NCBI GenBank assembly: GCA_022813625.1
Contig: JAKLMB010000006.1
Span: forward strand, 248,001-312,000
DNA length: 64,000 nucleotides
Direction: 5' to 3'
DNA from: Aaosphaeria pasadenensis
Lineage: Eukaryota > Ascomycota > Dothideomycetes > Pleosporales
Shown here piece after piece: positions 21,917-33,889 of the stretch. The notes below the pieces were generated by a model. The model did not search any database, was not told the origin of the DNA, and saw only the letters and a program-made list of their open reading frames with translations. Each line of letters opens with the position of its first letter. Position 1 is the stretch's first letter. Position numbers and translations under genes: made by a program.

Positions 21917-23580
21917 CGGGGGAGGGGGAGGATGTGTAGAATATGGGGAGTTGAGGGCTGTTTAGCAGGCGGTTGATTATATGTTGGTTTTGAGAGAGGG
22001 CTTGGTTGTTTGCTTACAGGCTTTTCTCTGCTGTTATGATACATGGATTCTTGAAACCTTTGTTCTGGCAAGTTTATGTGCAGATGAGGATGGAATGACT
22101 TGCGTACTAGGACGGTTCTTCCTCTGTACTATCAAAATGATAATGATTTAAATTTACCACTATTGATGATATCTTGTTTCCAACTCAATAAACTCAATCG
22201 TTCAAGTCCTTAGGGAAAACAAATCAATTCGTTCAATTAATCATTCATTTGAATAAAAGATGTTAACCACAAACCATGGAGCAACATTGCATCTCATCCA
22301 TTCTCTGTCTTCCTAACATAATCGAACGCAATGGCTATTTTTTCCTCATCGATAAAAGACCCATTGACTCATCCCACAAAGCTGGCATGTCTCTTGACCA
22401 TGTACGTCGAATATCGAAAATATCAAATGATGAAGTGCTATTAGATCACCACACCAATACTCCATCCCCATCCCCATCCGCGGCCGCACAATTCCCCCAA
22501 GACAACCAAACAGCGCTGGAAAGTCATGCTCCTTCCCAATCGTAAGCGAATTGTTTTGTTTCCGTTTATTTCATCACGTTGATGGCAGAAAGATCCACAC
22601 ACGACGGGAATCACGGCAAGCTTGCATTTCGAGGGCCAGCTTGGCGAGGCGAGCGTGGGGTCTGGCCCTGCATGACGCACCCCGGACCAACGTGCATCGA
22701 GCGTGCATGGTGCGAAAAGATTGGCGTCTCTTATCGGGCGCGAAACACGCTGACAGGAGTTTTGGATGTGGGGAATGGGGCATTGGCTGCCTTGGGGGCA
22801 CGAAGCGTGAATATTTGCATGCAAGGGTGGAGAGCGTGAGGTAAAGAGTTGGAGGCAATCCGGAATTTCAGTACGCATATATCTGGTCTATCGGAGGGGA
22901 AGGAGGAGAGAAGCAAGTTCGACGCCTGAAGAAGAGAAAAAGGGAAGAAGTTCTTGCTATCCAAAGATAAAGAAAAGTTTAAAAGACGAAAAAGGCCCCC
23001 ATACATTCCTATGAGCAGAGCGTGCCTTTCTCTCTTCGGGCGGGGGAGAAACAACCGATGTGGTAAAAACACTTCTCGCTCCTCATGTAAATTGTTCAAC
23101 TAGGTTAATGTTGTTGATTTGCTGTACACAGTATGCCAGCTGTTGAATGCGTCATCACCCCCCTCATGTGCCGAATAAGAAAAGTAGAGAAGAAAGATAC
23201 AACAGTTTCATTCCATCATCAATCATGCGGGCGCCTGTCCGCCGTATGGTTTCCAGAAATATCCATGGAAAGAGAGTGTGAGAAAAGTGAGACCAGCCTG
23301 GAACCTCTAACGACATCCGATCCGAAAAGAAACACCCAAGGGAGCCGCGCGGTAATCGTGGATCAACAGAATATCGTGGCTCCTTATGCCTTGAGCCTGA
23401 CGTTTGGTTGGACGCATTTGCCCAAACCATTGGTTACAAAATCTAGCAATGAACTGACTCCGTGCGCCAGTAAGTGCTGGACAATGATCCGTCTTGTTAA
23501 GTCGAGAAGAGAACAACGATGATGCCAGCCATAAACGCCGTATATATGCTCGTCATACACAATGCCACATATCAAGATGG
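21917..23580. other. Intergenic region downstream of Cdc24 gene
   Basis: About 1.7 kb, including the 3' side of the minus-strand Cdc24 gene. ORFs at 22441-22878 and 23133-23522 have no domain and are rejected. A few CCCATCC repeats occur near 22466. Confidence 0.45.
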
Positions 23581-26500
23581 CTACCGCTGACAGAAAAGCT
23601 CAATCTCTCCGAGCTGCTGTCCACCGGGATTCATGTCTCGCTGTTGCTCCTTCCATGTTTCGAATGCTGTTTGCACGTCCTCGTCGGAAAGAATGCTAAC
23701 ATAATCGTCGTCATCCAAATATTTAAGCTTTACTTGACCTGCTCCAAGTGATACACTTGTTGATCGTTGAAGCTTCGCATCAATGCGATCCTTAAGTGAT
23801 TGGAAGCTGATCGTTGTACTAACAACCAATGTCATGGTGCTGCCGGCTGAAGGGCAATGTACCTTAACCTTCAGTTGTGTTGGAAGGTTTGGATTGATCA
23901 TATCAGGACCAGGAGTCTGAGAGAGAGGTGGTGACATGTTGCGTGAATCCATCGATGCCGGGGTCAAAGTTCGTTCGAATGAGGAAGCAGGTGTCATCGT
24001 CCGTGACATTGGGTGGCTAGGTTCACGGCGGACCGCGCCTCCGTTGAATTCAACGTTAGCCAACTCCGCAGCAGTGCGCTGTTGTACCAATCGATCGCGT
24101 TGAATTGCTGGCGATTGCGTGGCTGCTCGCGGAGGAACAGCACTCGGTGAATTGCTCTGACTTCGATTCACTATTGCAGCGTTGTAGGCATAATGCGTAG
24201 GAAATGGCGGGACATCTGGTACTGAAGTTTGCGGCCGTCGACCTCCAAGATTGGGATTGTGGATATCTGGGCTACTGGCTGCTCGCAACCGTCCTTGAGC
24301 TAATGAGCCCGTATTAGGGGGCAATGATGGGCGTTGTGCAGCACGACTATTTGGATACGACGGACCGCTAACAGATCCGTCTCGAGACATGTGGCCGCGT
24401 GCTGGTGGAGGAGCGGTATATCGGTTATTCTCATCGTGGAATCCGTTGGGTGGTGCTTGCCTGGGGAACGGGAATGTGCCAGCCGAGGAGGAGCTCGTGC
24501 GCGCATTTGAATGTGTCGACATCGGTGACTCAAGAGTTGGGGAGAAATAAGAATCTGCGTTGCCAGAGTTTTGCAACTGTTGGGTTCGCAGGGTTAGCGG
24601 GGCCTGAGCGGGATAACCGCCCATAGGGAAACGAGGAGGCGGTACCCTTGGATCACCGTCGCTGTCGCCTGTGGTAGATCGTGATCGAGGCGGAACACTG
24701 CCACTGTTTTGCCTGACACCATAACCATCTTGGGGTCCTGGATAACCGGGTGTAACCGTATCGGCATCCTCCTCTTCGACATCTTCTTCTTCTTGGTAAG
24801 GATTCTCCAAGACCTGATCTCGCATATAATTGAATTGAGTATCCGAAGGTTTGGGTTGCCCTGTGCTGCTGCTCGTCCTCGAATGCTCTTTCCAAACGCG
24901 TCGTTGGGTGTCGACTTGGGTAGCCCATTTCTTCATAGTCTCCTCGGAATTGAATCGGATGATGAAATTTTCGATGCCAGGATCGCCTTTCCAGAAGATT
25001 TGGCAGGTGTATGATCCTGGTGAAATATTGTTAGTCCAAAATACATTATATGATGATTATCACTATCCTTACCAGGCTTTTGAAGGGATATGGTCTCGGT
25101 AACGTTCTGCATGAAGATACGACCCTTTAGCTGTAACTTCGGTTTCCCGTTCTTATTAACGAGTGGTTTATTCATCATGCGATTCTTCTGCTTGTTGGGG
25201 TTTAATTCCTTGCAACAAAGCAGAATCATCTCGAAGAGGTAAATCCTGTACTGAGGCACAGTTAGCGAAACTTCATATTATGGATATCAATGGCTGCTGT
25301 AACATACGTCGCGTTCTTCATTCTTCGCATTAATCCCTTCGCCTTTCAAGACGGTGTACTGTCCGTAGAGAAGGAGTTCGCCGAAACCTTCAATTCGGTG
25401 GCCTTTCCAATCTTCGACCAGGGTCTTCAGCTCTTCAACGGCTTCAATCCGCTCTTCTCGGTCAATAGCTGCATTAGTTCGATGTAACACGGCAGAGGCA
25501 GCCTCTATGCCAGCCGAAATATCGCCTTTGCGTTCTTCGTCTAGGTCGCCTTTGTCGCGAAGTTCCTGTCCTCGCATTAGTCAAGTCCAATGCGTTCCGA
25601 TGAAGATGTCTTACCTTTAGAAGTAGCGGGTATTTAGCCAACCGCTGGAAAGGTTTCAACAGGAACGAGGTAAGATGAGTAGGCGATTCTACCATCTGCT
25701 GCATCTCCGGAGAGCCACCAGTCTCTCTTAGCTTATCAAATTCCCGCATGGCAACCTCTTCGCATTTCTTTTGATTGGCAATGTAAGGCTCGTAGACCTT
25801 GAATGCATCCTTGTACAAGACAAAAAGCTGGCCCCAATTCTGCTCCAATGCTGATTGCGCATTTGTTTGCTCGACACGGATAAGGAATCGGCGCTGGAAA
25901 TCGAGAAGGGCATTCAGATTCAGGAAGATGTCATGGACACTGTCACCTGTGATGACACCCTTCTCCTCAACGAGCTTCTTGAAAGCCTGGAGAAGCTCCA
26001 GATGCTGAACGTATGTACGTTCTGTCTTGACCAATTCATCGATGATATGCTCTCTTTGTGTGCGCTTGACGGTGGAGGTAACGGAGCCGCTGTCCGTTGC
26101 CTCACTCTCGGTTATGATAATCCCCATCTGTACGAGAATGTCAAGAACACGATTGACGACGTTGGTGACCTAGGGACAGTAAGCATATGATTCGGATTTG
26201 TTGATTATGTGAACCTACCTTCACAAAACCGGTCGTATCATCGCCGTATAGATCACTGATGATAAAGCACTCCTCGGAGGGGAATTTAAGTTCTCCAACA
26301 CATGCCTGGATAAACTTGTAGGCCGCAGTCTTCGGCCTGTTCTTCTCCGGTATCCTTCCCTCATCGACAACAAGAGGTTTTTGGGGTCCCAGCGCGTTGT
26401 AGACATCCATCAGCGGGTAGCCCCTCCTGAACGTCCTCCAGAGTAGAGTGACCGGGTCAGCGTCATCGTCTGCATTATTCTCTTCCTCAACCATCCACCG

Positions 26501-26869
26501 CTCGAAGCCCGGAATAGCGCGTAGGCGCTGTTGCAGATTCAAACATCGCTGGAAGAGGGAAGTGTCCTTGTCGGCCCGCTTGTTGAGAACATTGTTGGAG
26601 GCTTCGATCGGCCCGCCGTTCATGGGGGTGGAGCTGGGGAATATAGGAGGCGGTTGTCCAAAGAGTGTAGAAGTGGATGTGGCCGAGGAAGACTGGGTAT
26701 CGCGGGCGCTGCTGTGCGAGTAGCTGCTGTACTGGCTTTGAAAGCTCTGGTGGCTCGTGAGGGCGGGCGGTCCGCCGCTCGAATTCATCCGGGAATGTGT
26801 CGCTGGAGGAGGAAAGTTTTGGGGGTTTGATGGAACTCGTGCAAGACCGGCGTGAAAGGCAACCTCCAT
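23581..26869 (-). CDS. cdc24: Cdc24-type RhoGEF for Cdc42
   Basis: Guanine-nucleotide exchange factor that activates Cdc42 in polarised growth; 1025 residues from exons 26869-26219, 26169-25615, 25565-25308, 25250-25073 and 25016-23581. Introns are 49, 49, 57 and 56 nt, and phases agree throughout. Domain order matches the family: Ser/Pro-rich N-terminus, a Cdc24 calponin-like domain (about 110-235, interrupted by intron 1), DH/RhoGEF domain (about 250-435, with TERTYVQHLELL and LLKPFQRLAKYPLLLK), PH domain (about 470-600), a long disordered Ser/Pro linker and a C-terminal PB1 domain (about 930-1025) with the acidic OPCA-type motif YLDDDDYVSILSDEDV. The PB1 part would bind a Bem1-type scaffold and also, in filamentous fungi, NADPH oxidase regulator NoxR. 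It probably acts at hyphal tips and septa. The ATG at 26869 begins MEVAFHAGLARVPS. Nothing looks broken. Confidence 0.95.
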
Positions 26870-29260
26870 ACTAGACGTTCATCGCCTCGATCGCAGGTTG
26901 CGGCGTGGGTGGCGCCAGAGCGCTTGGACGGAGCTGCGACACAGACAGGGTCCGGAAAGAGAAGCTGGGGCGGGTTGTGTCGAGGCCGAGCAGGGAGGCA
27001 GAAGGAGTCGGGAGAGAGTGCCGTCGGGTAGTGGTGGTGTGTTGTGGTGTAATATCTCGCGGAGAACAAGCCGTGGTAGGAAACAGCAGCAGCTTGTGGA
27101 GGATAGGTTTGTCGTGTCTTAGATTGTAAGAAGAGGGAGAGAGGAGAGGAGATCGGTGTCGGTGTGAGGGTGAGTGCTGAGTCTGAGGTGGTAGGTGTAG
27201 GTTGGGTGTAGTGGGATGGGACGCACGATAGGGGATTCTGAGACGACCAAGGCCAAGCTTCGGCCCCACGTGAGCGACGAATGGGGAAAGGCGGCTAGCT
27301 GCTGTTTAGCCGCATCACACTGCACACTGCGCTACAACTTAAAGTTACAAGAGGAACGACACTTTGGGCTTGAGGAGCCGGACGAGGAGACGACTCATCA
27401 ACGATTCACAAGCCGTCGGAACTTTTCTTCTCCCAATTGTCAGAGCGTTTGACGGCAATCGGCACCCATGATCCATCACTTGACGGGTTGCACCACAAAT
27501 TCTGGAGACGCAACCTATCCCCGTTTCGAAGATCAACTAGGCTCCTTGAACTACATCATTCTGGTACATCCCCCAAGCATATCACACACGCCGCACGCCG
27601 CATACTTTGACGCCTCGACGCCTCATATTTCCCTTTCACAACATTCCTTCTCTAGCACGATGGATCTTGCATCCTGCATAAATTGGTCACTTGATCTCCA
27701 CGAACATGACTTCCGCGCACTCGGCTAACCCGTCCCACTCGCCCTGCGCGTTGGGTTCAGAACGGCTGGGTGCTGTGCTTTGCGTGGAGCTCCTCTGTCG
27801 GCATGGTTGACGGAGATCCTCACCTCCTCCCATCCATACTGCACCTAGTATACGGTGGACGGTGGACATGCTGGTCGTGCAGCAAAGCACGTTGTTGATT
27901 TGAGGCCCGGCCGTGACAAATCTTTTGTATCGTTCCATCGGCGACACTGGAGCTGCGTCGTGCGACTGCTTATGCCAGCAATGCAAATCGTGATGCCGCC
28001 ATACAATGATACCACACGGGTCGCTATCTATTGAAGACTGTCTACCTAGACTTCGAATTATGCACAGGGTCGTGATCCGTGATAGACAGCGATTCGAGGT
28101 GCGCTAGACATTCTATGTAGCCTGATTGTTGCTGGGCTAGTCTCCCCGCTCGAGGGGCCAGTAGAATTCAGAAACTTAAAAAGGTAACAATGCAGGGAAG
28201 ATCACTTCCCTTGTCTTGATTTGAACAAAAGCGTAGCGAACACCTGAAGCAGCTTGCTGAGAGACTGTTAATCAGTCCGTCGCGTGTCTGCATCGTTTCC
28301 TTGACACAAGTATGTTACTCCGTACTAGCATCATAGGTAAATTGTAAGACAATTAATTAGTTCTTTGAACCGGTAGGTATTTCGCGGCTCGTGAACCACG
28401 GTGATTTCACGATCCCTGAACAGACATTCCTACCATTCGGATTTTCCATGCCAACATCGCAAATCGATTAGGTTGACTGAGCACTCTTGATGCGCTGGCT
28501 CATGCGCGACTTGAGAGAATGGAACGCTGGTGGCTGGTCTACGCGCCCGACTGAGCATTCACAGACCCAGAGTCTACATGCTTTGCGTGAGTGGACAGAT
28601 CGCGGCCCAATGGCACATCCGACGGACTGGCGTGTAACTCTTGCATTTCCTGAGACTAGAAAGTTATTTTTGCGACTACTACTCCGTACGGACTCTAAAC
28701 ATTCTGAGCAGCGCATATACGATTGTTTTGATCGATATAGTTTTAAGAGTCAAGATGTAGATGTGGTTGTGTCGTCGAGAGAAGATGCAAGCCCAAGTCA
28801 GACTAGACGAAGAGCGGCTAGCGGCATGCGCCAGGCGTGAATGGCGGTCGGGAGGTGGAAACGCCTTGAGAACCGGCGCCGCATCCTCTAGGCCCAACGA
28901 CCAACATCAAGGTACCCGTCCATTATTGTGCCATCGTCACCTTGATCGGATTCACCTGGTGTCCCACCTGAACTTGATCGGGTTCACTTTGTGCTCCATC
29001 CGAATCGAACTTCGCCTTCTAACCGTGTGACGTTCCTTGTGCTCGGGCTGATGACCACAATAGCAAACCACGAGGCCCGTGTAGTCTCATCTGAACCTCC
29101 CCAGGCAGCACCAGTACAGCTCACCCACGCAAACCAGTCCTAAACCAACTGTCCTTCACATCTTCCTGAAGACTACAACCTACCAACAATCCGCTCCCTG
29201 GAGTAACTCCTCTACGCGCTTTCGAAGCGCAAACACACGTTCGTTGCCTAAACCCCGACG
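26870..29260. other. Divergent intergenic region
   Basis: About 2.4 kb between cdc24 (-) and the F-box/WD40 gene (+). It holds a CACGTG E-box-like site at 27267-27272, two reverse-orientation copies of TACTCCGTA at 28316-28324 and 28680-28688, and an imperfect 32-bp tandem duplication at 28941-29004. ORFs such as 26871-27269 (-) and 27468-27728 (+) lack domains. Confidence 0.5.
28941..29004. repeat. Imperfect 32-bp tandem duplication
   Basis: Units 28941-28972 and 28973-29004 both begin CTTGATCGG(A/G)TTCAC and end in GAA; about three quarters of positions match by eye. They lie about 260 bp upstream of the F-box/WD40 start codon. Confidence 0.6.
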
Positions 29261-32092
29261 ATGGCAGGCCCGTTCAGCAACCCGGGCGCCCACTTCTCTC
29301 CACCCTCATATATTCAAGCTTTCCGCCCTGCATCTTCCATGAGCGCAAATAGGTTCGATGAGGGGTATTCCGAGGATACCAGGAGCCAGAGTGGGAGCGA
29401 CACGGTGATGAGGATAGACACAAGACTTGGTGAGAATATCGGAGGTGTAATATCGGACCAAGACGCGCAGTTCCCACTTCCAGAATGGGTCATGAACATG
29501 AACGAGACGGAAAGGAGTGGTAAGTTTCATTCGTTGTCTTTGTTATGTCCAGAGAATTAACTTTAGCTATCAGAATTCGCATATGCCATACTCCGATCCC
29601 TACGAACTTCCTCAATAGCTGGCATTGTGGAAAAGCTGAACCCGCTCCTTCACCTAGACCCCGTGGTCCACCTCCCTCCCGAGATCACCTTTCAGATATT
29701 CTCATATCTGACGCCGGAAACATTGCTCCGAGCTTCCACATTGTCTCGAACATGGCGACTTCGGGTCATGGACAGTCCTTTGTGGAAGCTCCTGTTCCGA
29801 TTAGAAGGATGGAACTCAAATTTCCCTCAAGTGCGTGCTTTCGAGGAGTCTGAACGAGCGAGGCGGGTCGAGATGAGGGAACGCAAAACTCGTGCGCGCG
29901 CCGCAGAGGATATGGATTATGAGAACCCATCAACGAAGAAACGACTTCGACAGCGGCCACTGTTCGGCGACGGCGCGTCTGCCGATAACAGTATTCGCAA
30001 TGGACTAGAACCCCTATCATTAGACGGCAACAAAGAAAGCCTACCCGACTGGGGCGAGCAGCATGGTGCCGTCGAAGCTGACGAAAGTCCAAGCAGGAGA
30101 GCAGACGACACGATGGAAGGGATATCATACAATTCGATTGAAGACGGAGTACAACAAGCGACCCAGGATCATGTCGCTCAAAATTCACGCGACAATTCGA
30201 TCGTATCTCCTATCACCTCAGCACCAGTAGAACCCCCTATTCGTCCAACCCTTATTGTTTCGCCGAATCTCGAGCCCAAGATCAACTGGCAATTTCTATA
30301 TAAGCAGAAGCGTCGCCTGGAAGACAATTGGGATGCGGGCCGTTTCTCTAACTTCCAACTACCCCACCCCGCACACCCAAGAGAGGCTCACACCGAGTGT
30401 GTATACACGATACAATACACGGCCAAGCACCTTGTCAGTGGCAGCCGCGACAAGACTGTCCGAGTGTGGAACCTAGAGACCCAACGGCTGATGCATGAAC
30501 CTCTAGAAGGACATGTTGCATCAGTTTTATGTCTGCAATTCGATGATCGGCCTGAACAAGATGTAATCATATCGGGTGGTAGTGATTGTCGGGTTATCAT
30601 GTGGCGTTTCTCGACCGGTCGGATCATCAAGAAGATCGAGAAGGCGCATTCTGAGTCTGTTCTGAACCTCCGGTTCGACGACCGTTATCTGGTGACCTGT
30701 TCAAAAGACAAGACCATCAAAGTGTGGAATAGAAAGGAGCTCTGGCCGACTGATGATGCTTACCCGTCATCGACGACGAAGTCAGCGGCCAAATTCCCAT
30801 CTTATATCATTGATATGCAACATCAAGTGGAGAATGCGCATTTGCACTATACGATGCTGCAGCCTTACTCGCTCCTAATGACCTTGGAGGGTCACGGGGC
30901 AGCTGTCAACGCTATCCAGATCTTGGACGGACAGATCGTGTCTGCTTCTGGCGACCGCAGCGTGAAAGTGTGGGATGTGCGTACAGGTGCATGTTCGAGG
31001 ACTTTCACGGGCCACAGCAAAGGGATAGCATGTGTGCAGTTCGACGGACGAAGGATAGTAAGTGGCAGTTCGGACGAAACTGTGCGCATCTTTGACCGCG
31101 CGACCGGGGCTGAAGTTGCTTGCCTTCACGGGCACTCCAATCTTGTGCGGACGGTGCAGGCTCAATTTGGGGACTTTCCAGGCAACGAGGAAGAGCTCGA
31201 AGCCGAAGCCCGGGCGGTAGACCGTACTTTCTTCGAGGCCAAAAGCAAGGGGCTTGTCAACAATGACTTGACCAGGGCTCAGCGCCATGCGCGCAACGCA
31301 GGCTCCCGAGATCCGAGAACGCTATTCGCTTACGGAGCGAAGCTTCCCCCGGGAGGCGGCGGTAGTAAGTGGGCCAGAATTGTATCTGGTTCCTACGATG
31401 AAACCGTCATAATCTGGAAGAGAGGCCACGACGGGGCTTGGGAAAGATCCAACACGCTATATCAGCATGAAGCTGTCAGGGCAGCTGGCGGACGACCTCG
31501 ACGACCGGCTGCACACAATCATGCCCACGGGAACCAGCCTGGTGCAAACCAGAACCCACAACAGTTGAACAATGCTGCCCAGAACCACTTCCAAGCCATT
31601 GCACAACAGGCACAGGCACAGGCTCAAGCTGCGGCAACTCTTGCCCAACAAGCTCAAGCCCTTAACGCTGCATCTAATACAGCACAAGGGGGCATCATAA
31701 CAAACACAACAGGAGCCGTGACGACCATAACGGCAACCCAGAACGCTGTCCAGGGAGCCGCTGCGCAGGCCAGCGGGAACCAAGGCCAAACACAAAATCA
31801 GCCAGCAGGGCCAGCACCGATCATCAATTCGGGTGCCGCGCAACAGCAGCAGCAGCAGCAGGGCGCAGCGCAAGCCGGAGCAGCGGGTGCACATCACCAC
31901 CATCACCATCACCACCACCCCTTCGCCGGACCCCTCAACAACCAAGGCACCAACTCGCGAGTCTTCAAGCTGCAGTTCGACGCCCGCAGGATCATCTGCT
32001 GCAGCCAGGACCCCACGATCGTGGGATGGGACTTCGCGAACAACGATCCGGACATCATACTCGCCAGCCAGTTCTTTGGCGAGTCCGATTAA
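29261..32092 (+). CDS. F-box/WD40-repeat protein (SCF substrate receptor)
   Basis: Probable substrate receptor of an SCF ubiquitin ligase; 925 residues from exons 29261-29519 and 29574-32092 with a 54-nt GTAAGT..CAG intron. The F-box (VHLPPEITFQIFSYLTPETL onward) is at about residues 112-155. Seven WD40 blades follow, each readable by its D-x-W/F strand: SGSRDKTVRVW, SGGSDCRVIMW, TCSKDKTIKVW, SASGDRSVKVW, SGSSDETVRIF, SGSYDETVIIW and CCSQDPTIVGW. A low-complexity insert of some 150 residues (Ala/Gln-rich, then seven Gln and nine His in a row) separates blade six from the last blade. The layout resembles Cdc4/Met30/Pop-type proteins, but I cannot name the ortholog. The exon join restores ETERSEFAYAILRSL. 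Nuclear or cytosolic action is expected. Confidence 0.9.
31490..31935 (+). repeat. Low-complexity Ala/Gln/His coding insert
   Basis: Within the F-box/WD40 gene this stretch codes repeated QAQAQA, an uninterrupted Gln run (CAG/CAA) near 31841-31861 and nine consecutive His codons (CAT/CAC mixed) near 31893-31919. It sits between WD blades six and seven. Confidence 0.85.
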
Positions 32093-33631
32093 GGTTTCGC
32101 AGGTGGAGTAACGAGCCGCTGTAGGATTCGTAGACTACTAGTAGGATGAATGTTCGCTAGCGATGAACGTCCCCCCGACGCAAGCGGATAACCGCGGTAT
32201 ATGAGTAACGACATGAGGCGTCAACAAGCAGAATGCAATGCATCTGAATCGCGAGAGTGAACGTGGAAGTAAACAATAGCAATTAGTATCAGTATCTTGA
32301 GAAGACAACAGAACGAAGGCACATCTTCATCCCTAATTGAGAACCTATGATAGGACGTGGGAGAGGTCCCCATCTTGTAACTATTCTAATGATTCCGAGG
32401 AAGACAGACAGAAAGGGAGGAGGAGGAGAAAGGACAGGATCAACGGCCGCTAGTAATGAATATTCCTGCATCATCACCTTCAATGATATCTTTTCAACCT
32501 GTTACATTTCTGAAGATAAATATCCTGCCCAACTGTGACCTTGCCTTATTAGATCTATGCAAACCTCAACACCACGCCAAATCCTCTCGCACTTATACTT
32601 GCATATCAACACATAACTACCCATCACCACAAAACCACACCTTCATCAACATTCCCCCTCTCCCTTCTAACCCACACAACCACATCTCCCCAAAACACCA
32701 AATTAAAACCGAACCCCCCCCCCCCTCCTTTTTCCATCCCCGGAAAGACTGCCACATTTCTGAGATAGCACCCCACCCACAACCCTTTCCAAAATCAACG
32801 GGAAAGGGCGGTAATCTCACACCTCCAACCCCGCGCTCGACGGGTGACATTTCCATAGACCAAGTGAAATAACGTGTGCGGTGTTCTCCACCTCGCCCTA
32901 CCGTCTGATGTTCCAACTCCCAGAACTTATGGCCGCATGTTTTCTTTATGGGTATGAGCGTGTACTTGTCAGAGACACACTTTTCTCCATCTACCTTTCT
33001 CGTCTGTGAGTGGATAGTTGCATGTTTCTTTTGCCCCTTTTTTAGGGATATAGGGGGGGTTTCATGTCTGCGGACAGTTCGGGGAGTTGGGGAGTGGTGG
33101 GTTGATGGGCTGATGGGAAGGGATGGGATCTTGTGTGGATTGGGTTTCTGATGCATGTGAGTAAGCGGAGTGTGTAGTAGGAGTGAGAGGAAGGAAGGGG
33201 GTAATGGGAGTAATTGTTTTCTTTTTCTGAAATCAAGTACGACATTTCTCGTTGTCGACTATGCGGTTCTTCAGTCTACACGGATAACCATGGAGAGCAG
33301 TGAATCGGGGGTGGGTTATGGTGATGATTTTATATACTTCCAATCTTCCTTTTCGGAGAGGGTGAAGAGATATATGTAGTACGGAGTACTGATGTATGCT
33401 CTGGTTTACCTTGCCCGGGCAAGACTACGCAGGTGAAAAGTTCGAAGAGCTATCCGTATAGACATCACAGCTACACATGAACCTCACCTCCTTCTACGCA
33501 AGAACAACGTCCTCCTTGTACCTTTATATCACACCTAAACGTCAGTAACCAAACCTCACAACCACAACGTCCGTGCACACAACCACCCAACCCAACCGGA
33601 ACACCCACATCCCTCCCTCCACCTTAAAACC
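32093..33631. other. Intergenic region with poly-C run
   Basis: No supportable gene. It contains an uninterrupted run of 12 C at 32714-32725, a purine-rich stretch around 32400-32440, and an exact TACGGAGTA at 33380-33388 extended to the palindrome-like AGTACGGAGTACT. The 138- and 179-residue ORFs here are low complexity and have no domain. Confidence 0.45.
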
Positions 33632-33889
33632 TTAACTCCAACCTACACAGCACTGTGACGACGAGGCAAAGGACGTCATTTCTGTGCATCCGATTCCTCC
33701 CGGGGCTGCTGGTCGTCGTCTTGGTGCTTGGGGAGGCTCGACTGTTCCGGGCACCGGCAGCCCCAGCGCTGGGACATCCGGTGCCGACAGCGCCTCAGCA
33801 GCAACAGCGGCGGCACCGCCACGTGTGAGTGCGTAGGTGCCGAGTATTACCCACGATGTGTACCTGCGTAGAAGGACGGACGATATCAT
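33632..33889 (-). CDS. Possible small membrane protein
   Basis: An 85-residue minus-strand ORF beginning with ATG. Residues about 8-32 (RYTSWVILGTYALTRGGAAA) could form one membrane helix; the rest is Ala/Pro-rich. GC-rich codons contrast with the flanking DNA, which is the main reason to list it. A shifted frame at the 3' end reads an acidic tail (QDDDQQPREESDAQK) ending at a stop, so an unrecognised intron may change the C-terminus. I recognise no family; it may be chance. Confidence 0.25.
   Translation of the reverse strand: MISSVLLRRYTSWVILGTYALTRGGAAAVAAEALSAPDVPALGLPVPGTVEPPQAPRRRPAAPGGIGCTEMTSFASSSQCCVGWS

Noticed and set aside
22441..23522. Overlapping ORFs of 86-145 codons downstream of cdc24.
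   Set aside because: No recognisable domain; overlapping frames on both strands suggest chance in non-coding DNA.
26871..27269. 132-codon minus-strand ORF just upstream of cdc24.
   Set aside because: It lies in the likely cdc24 leader, is Pro/His/Ser low complexity and has no domain.
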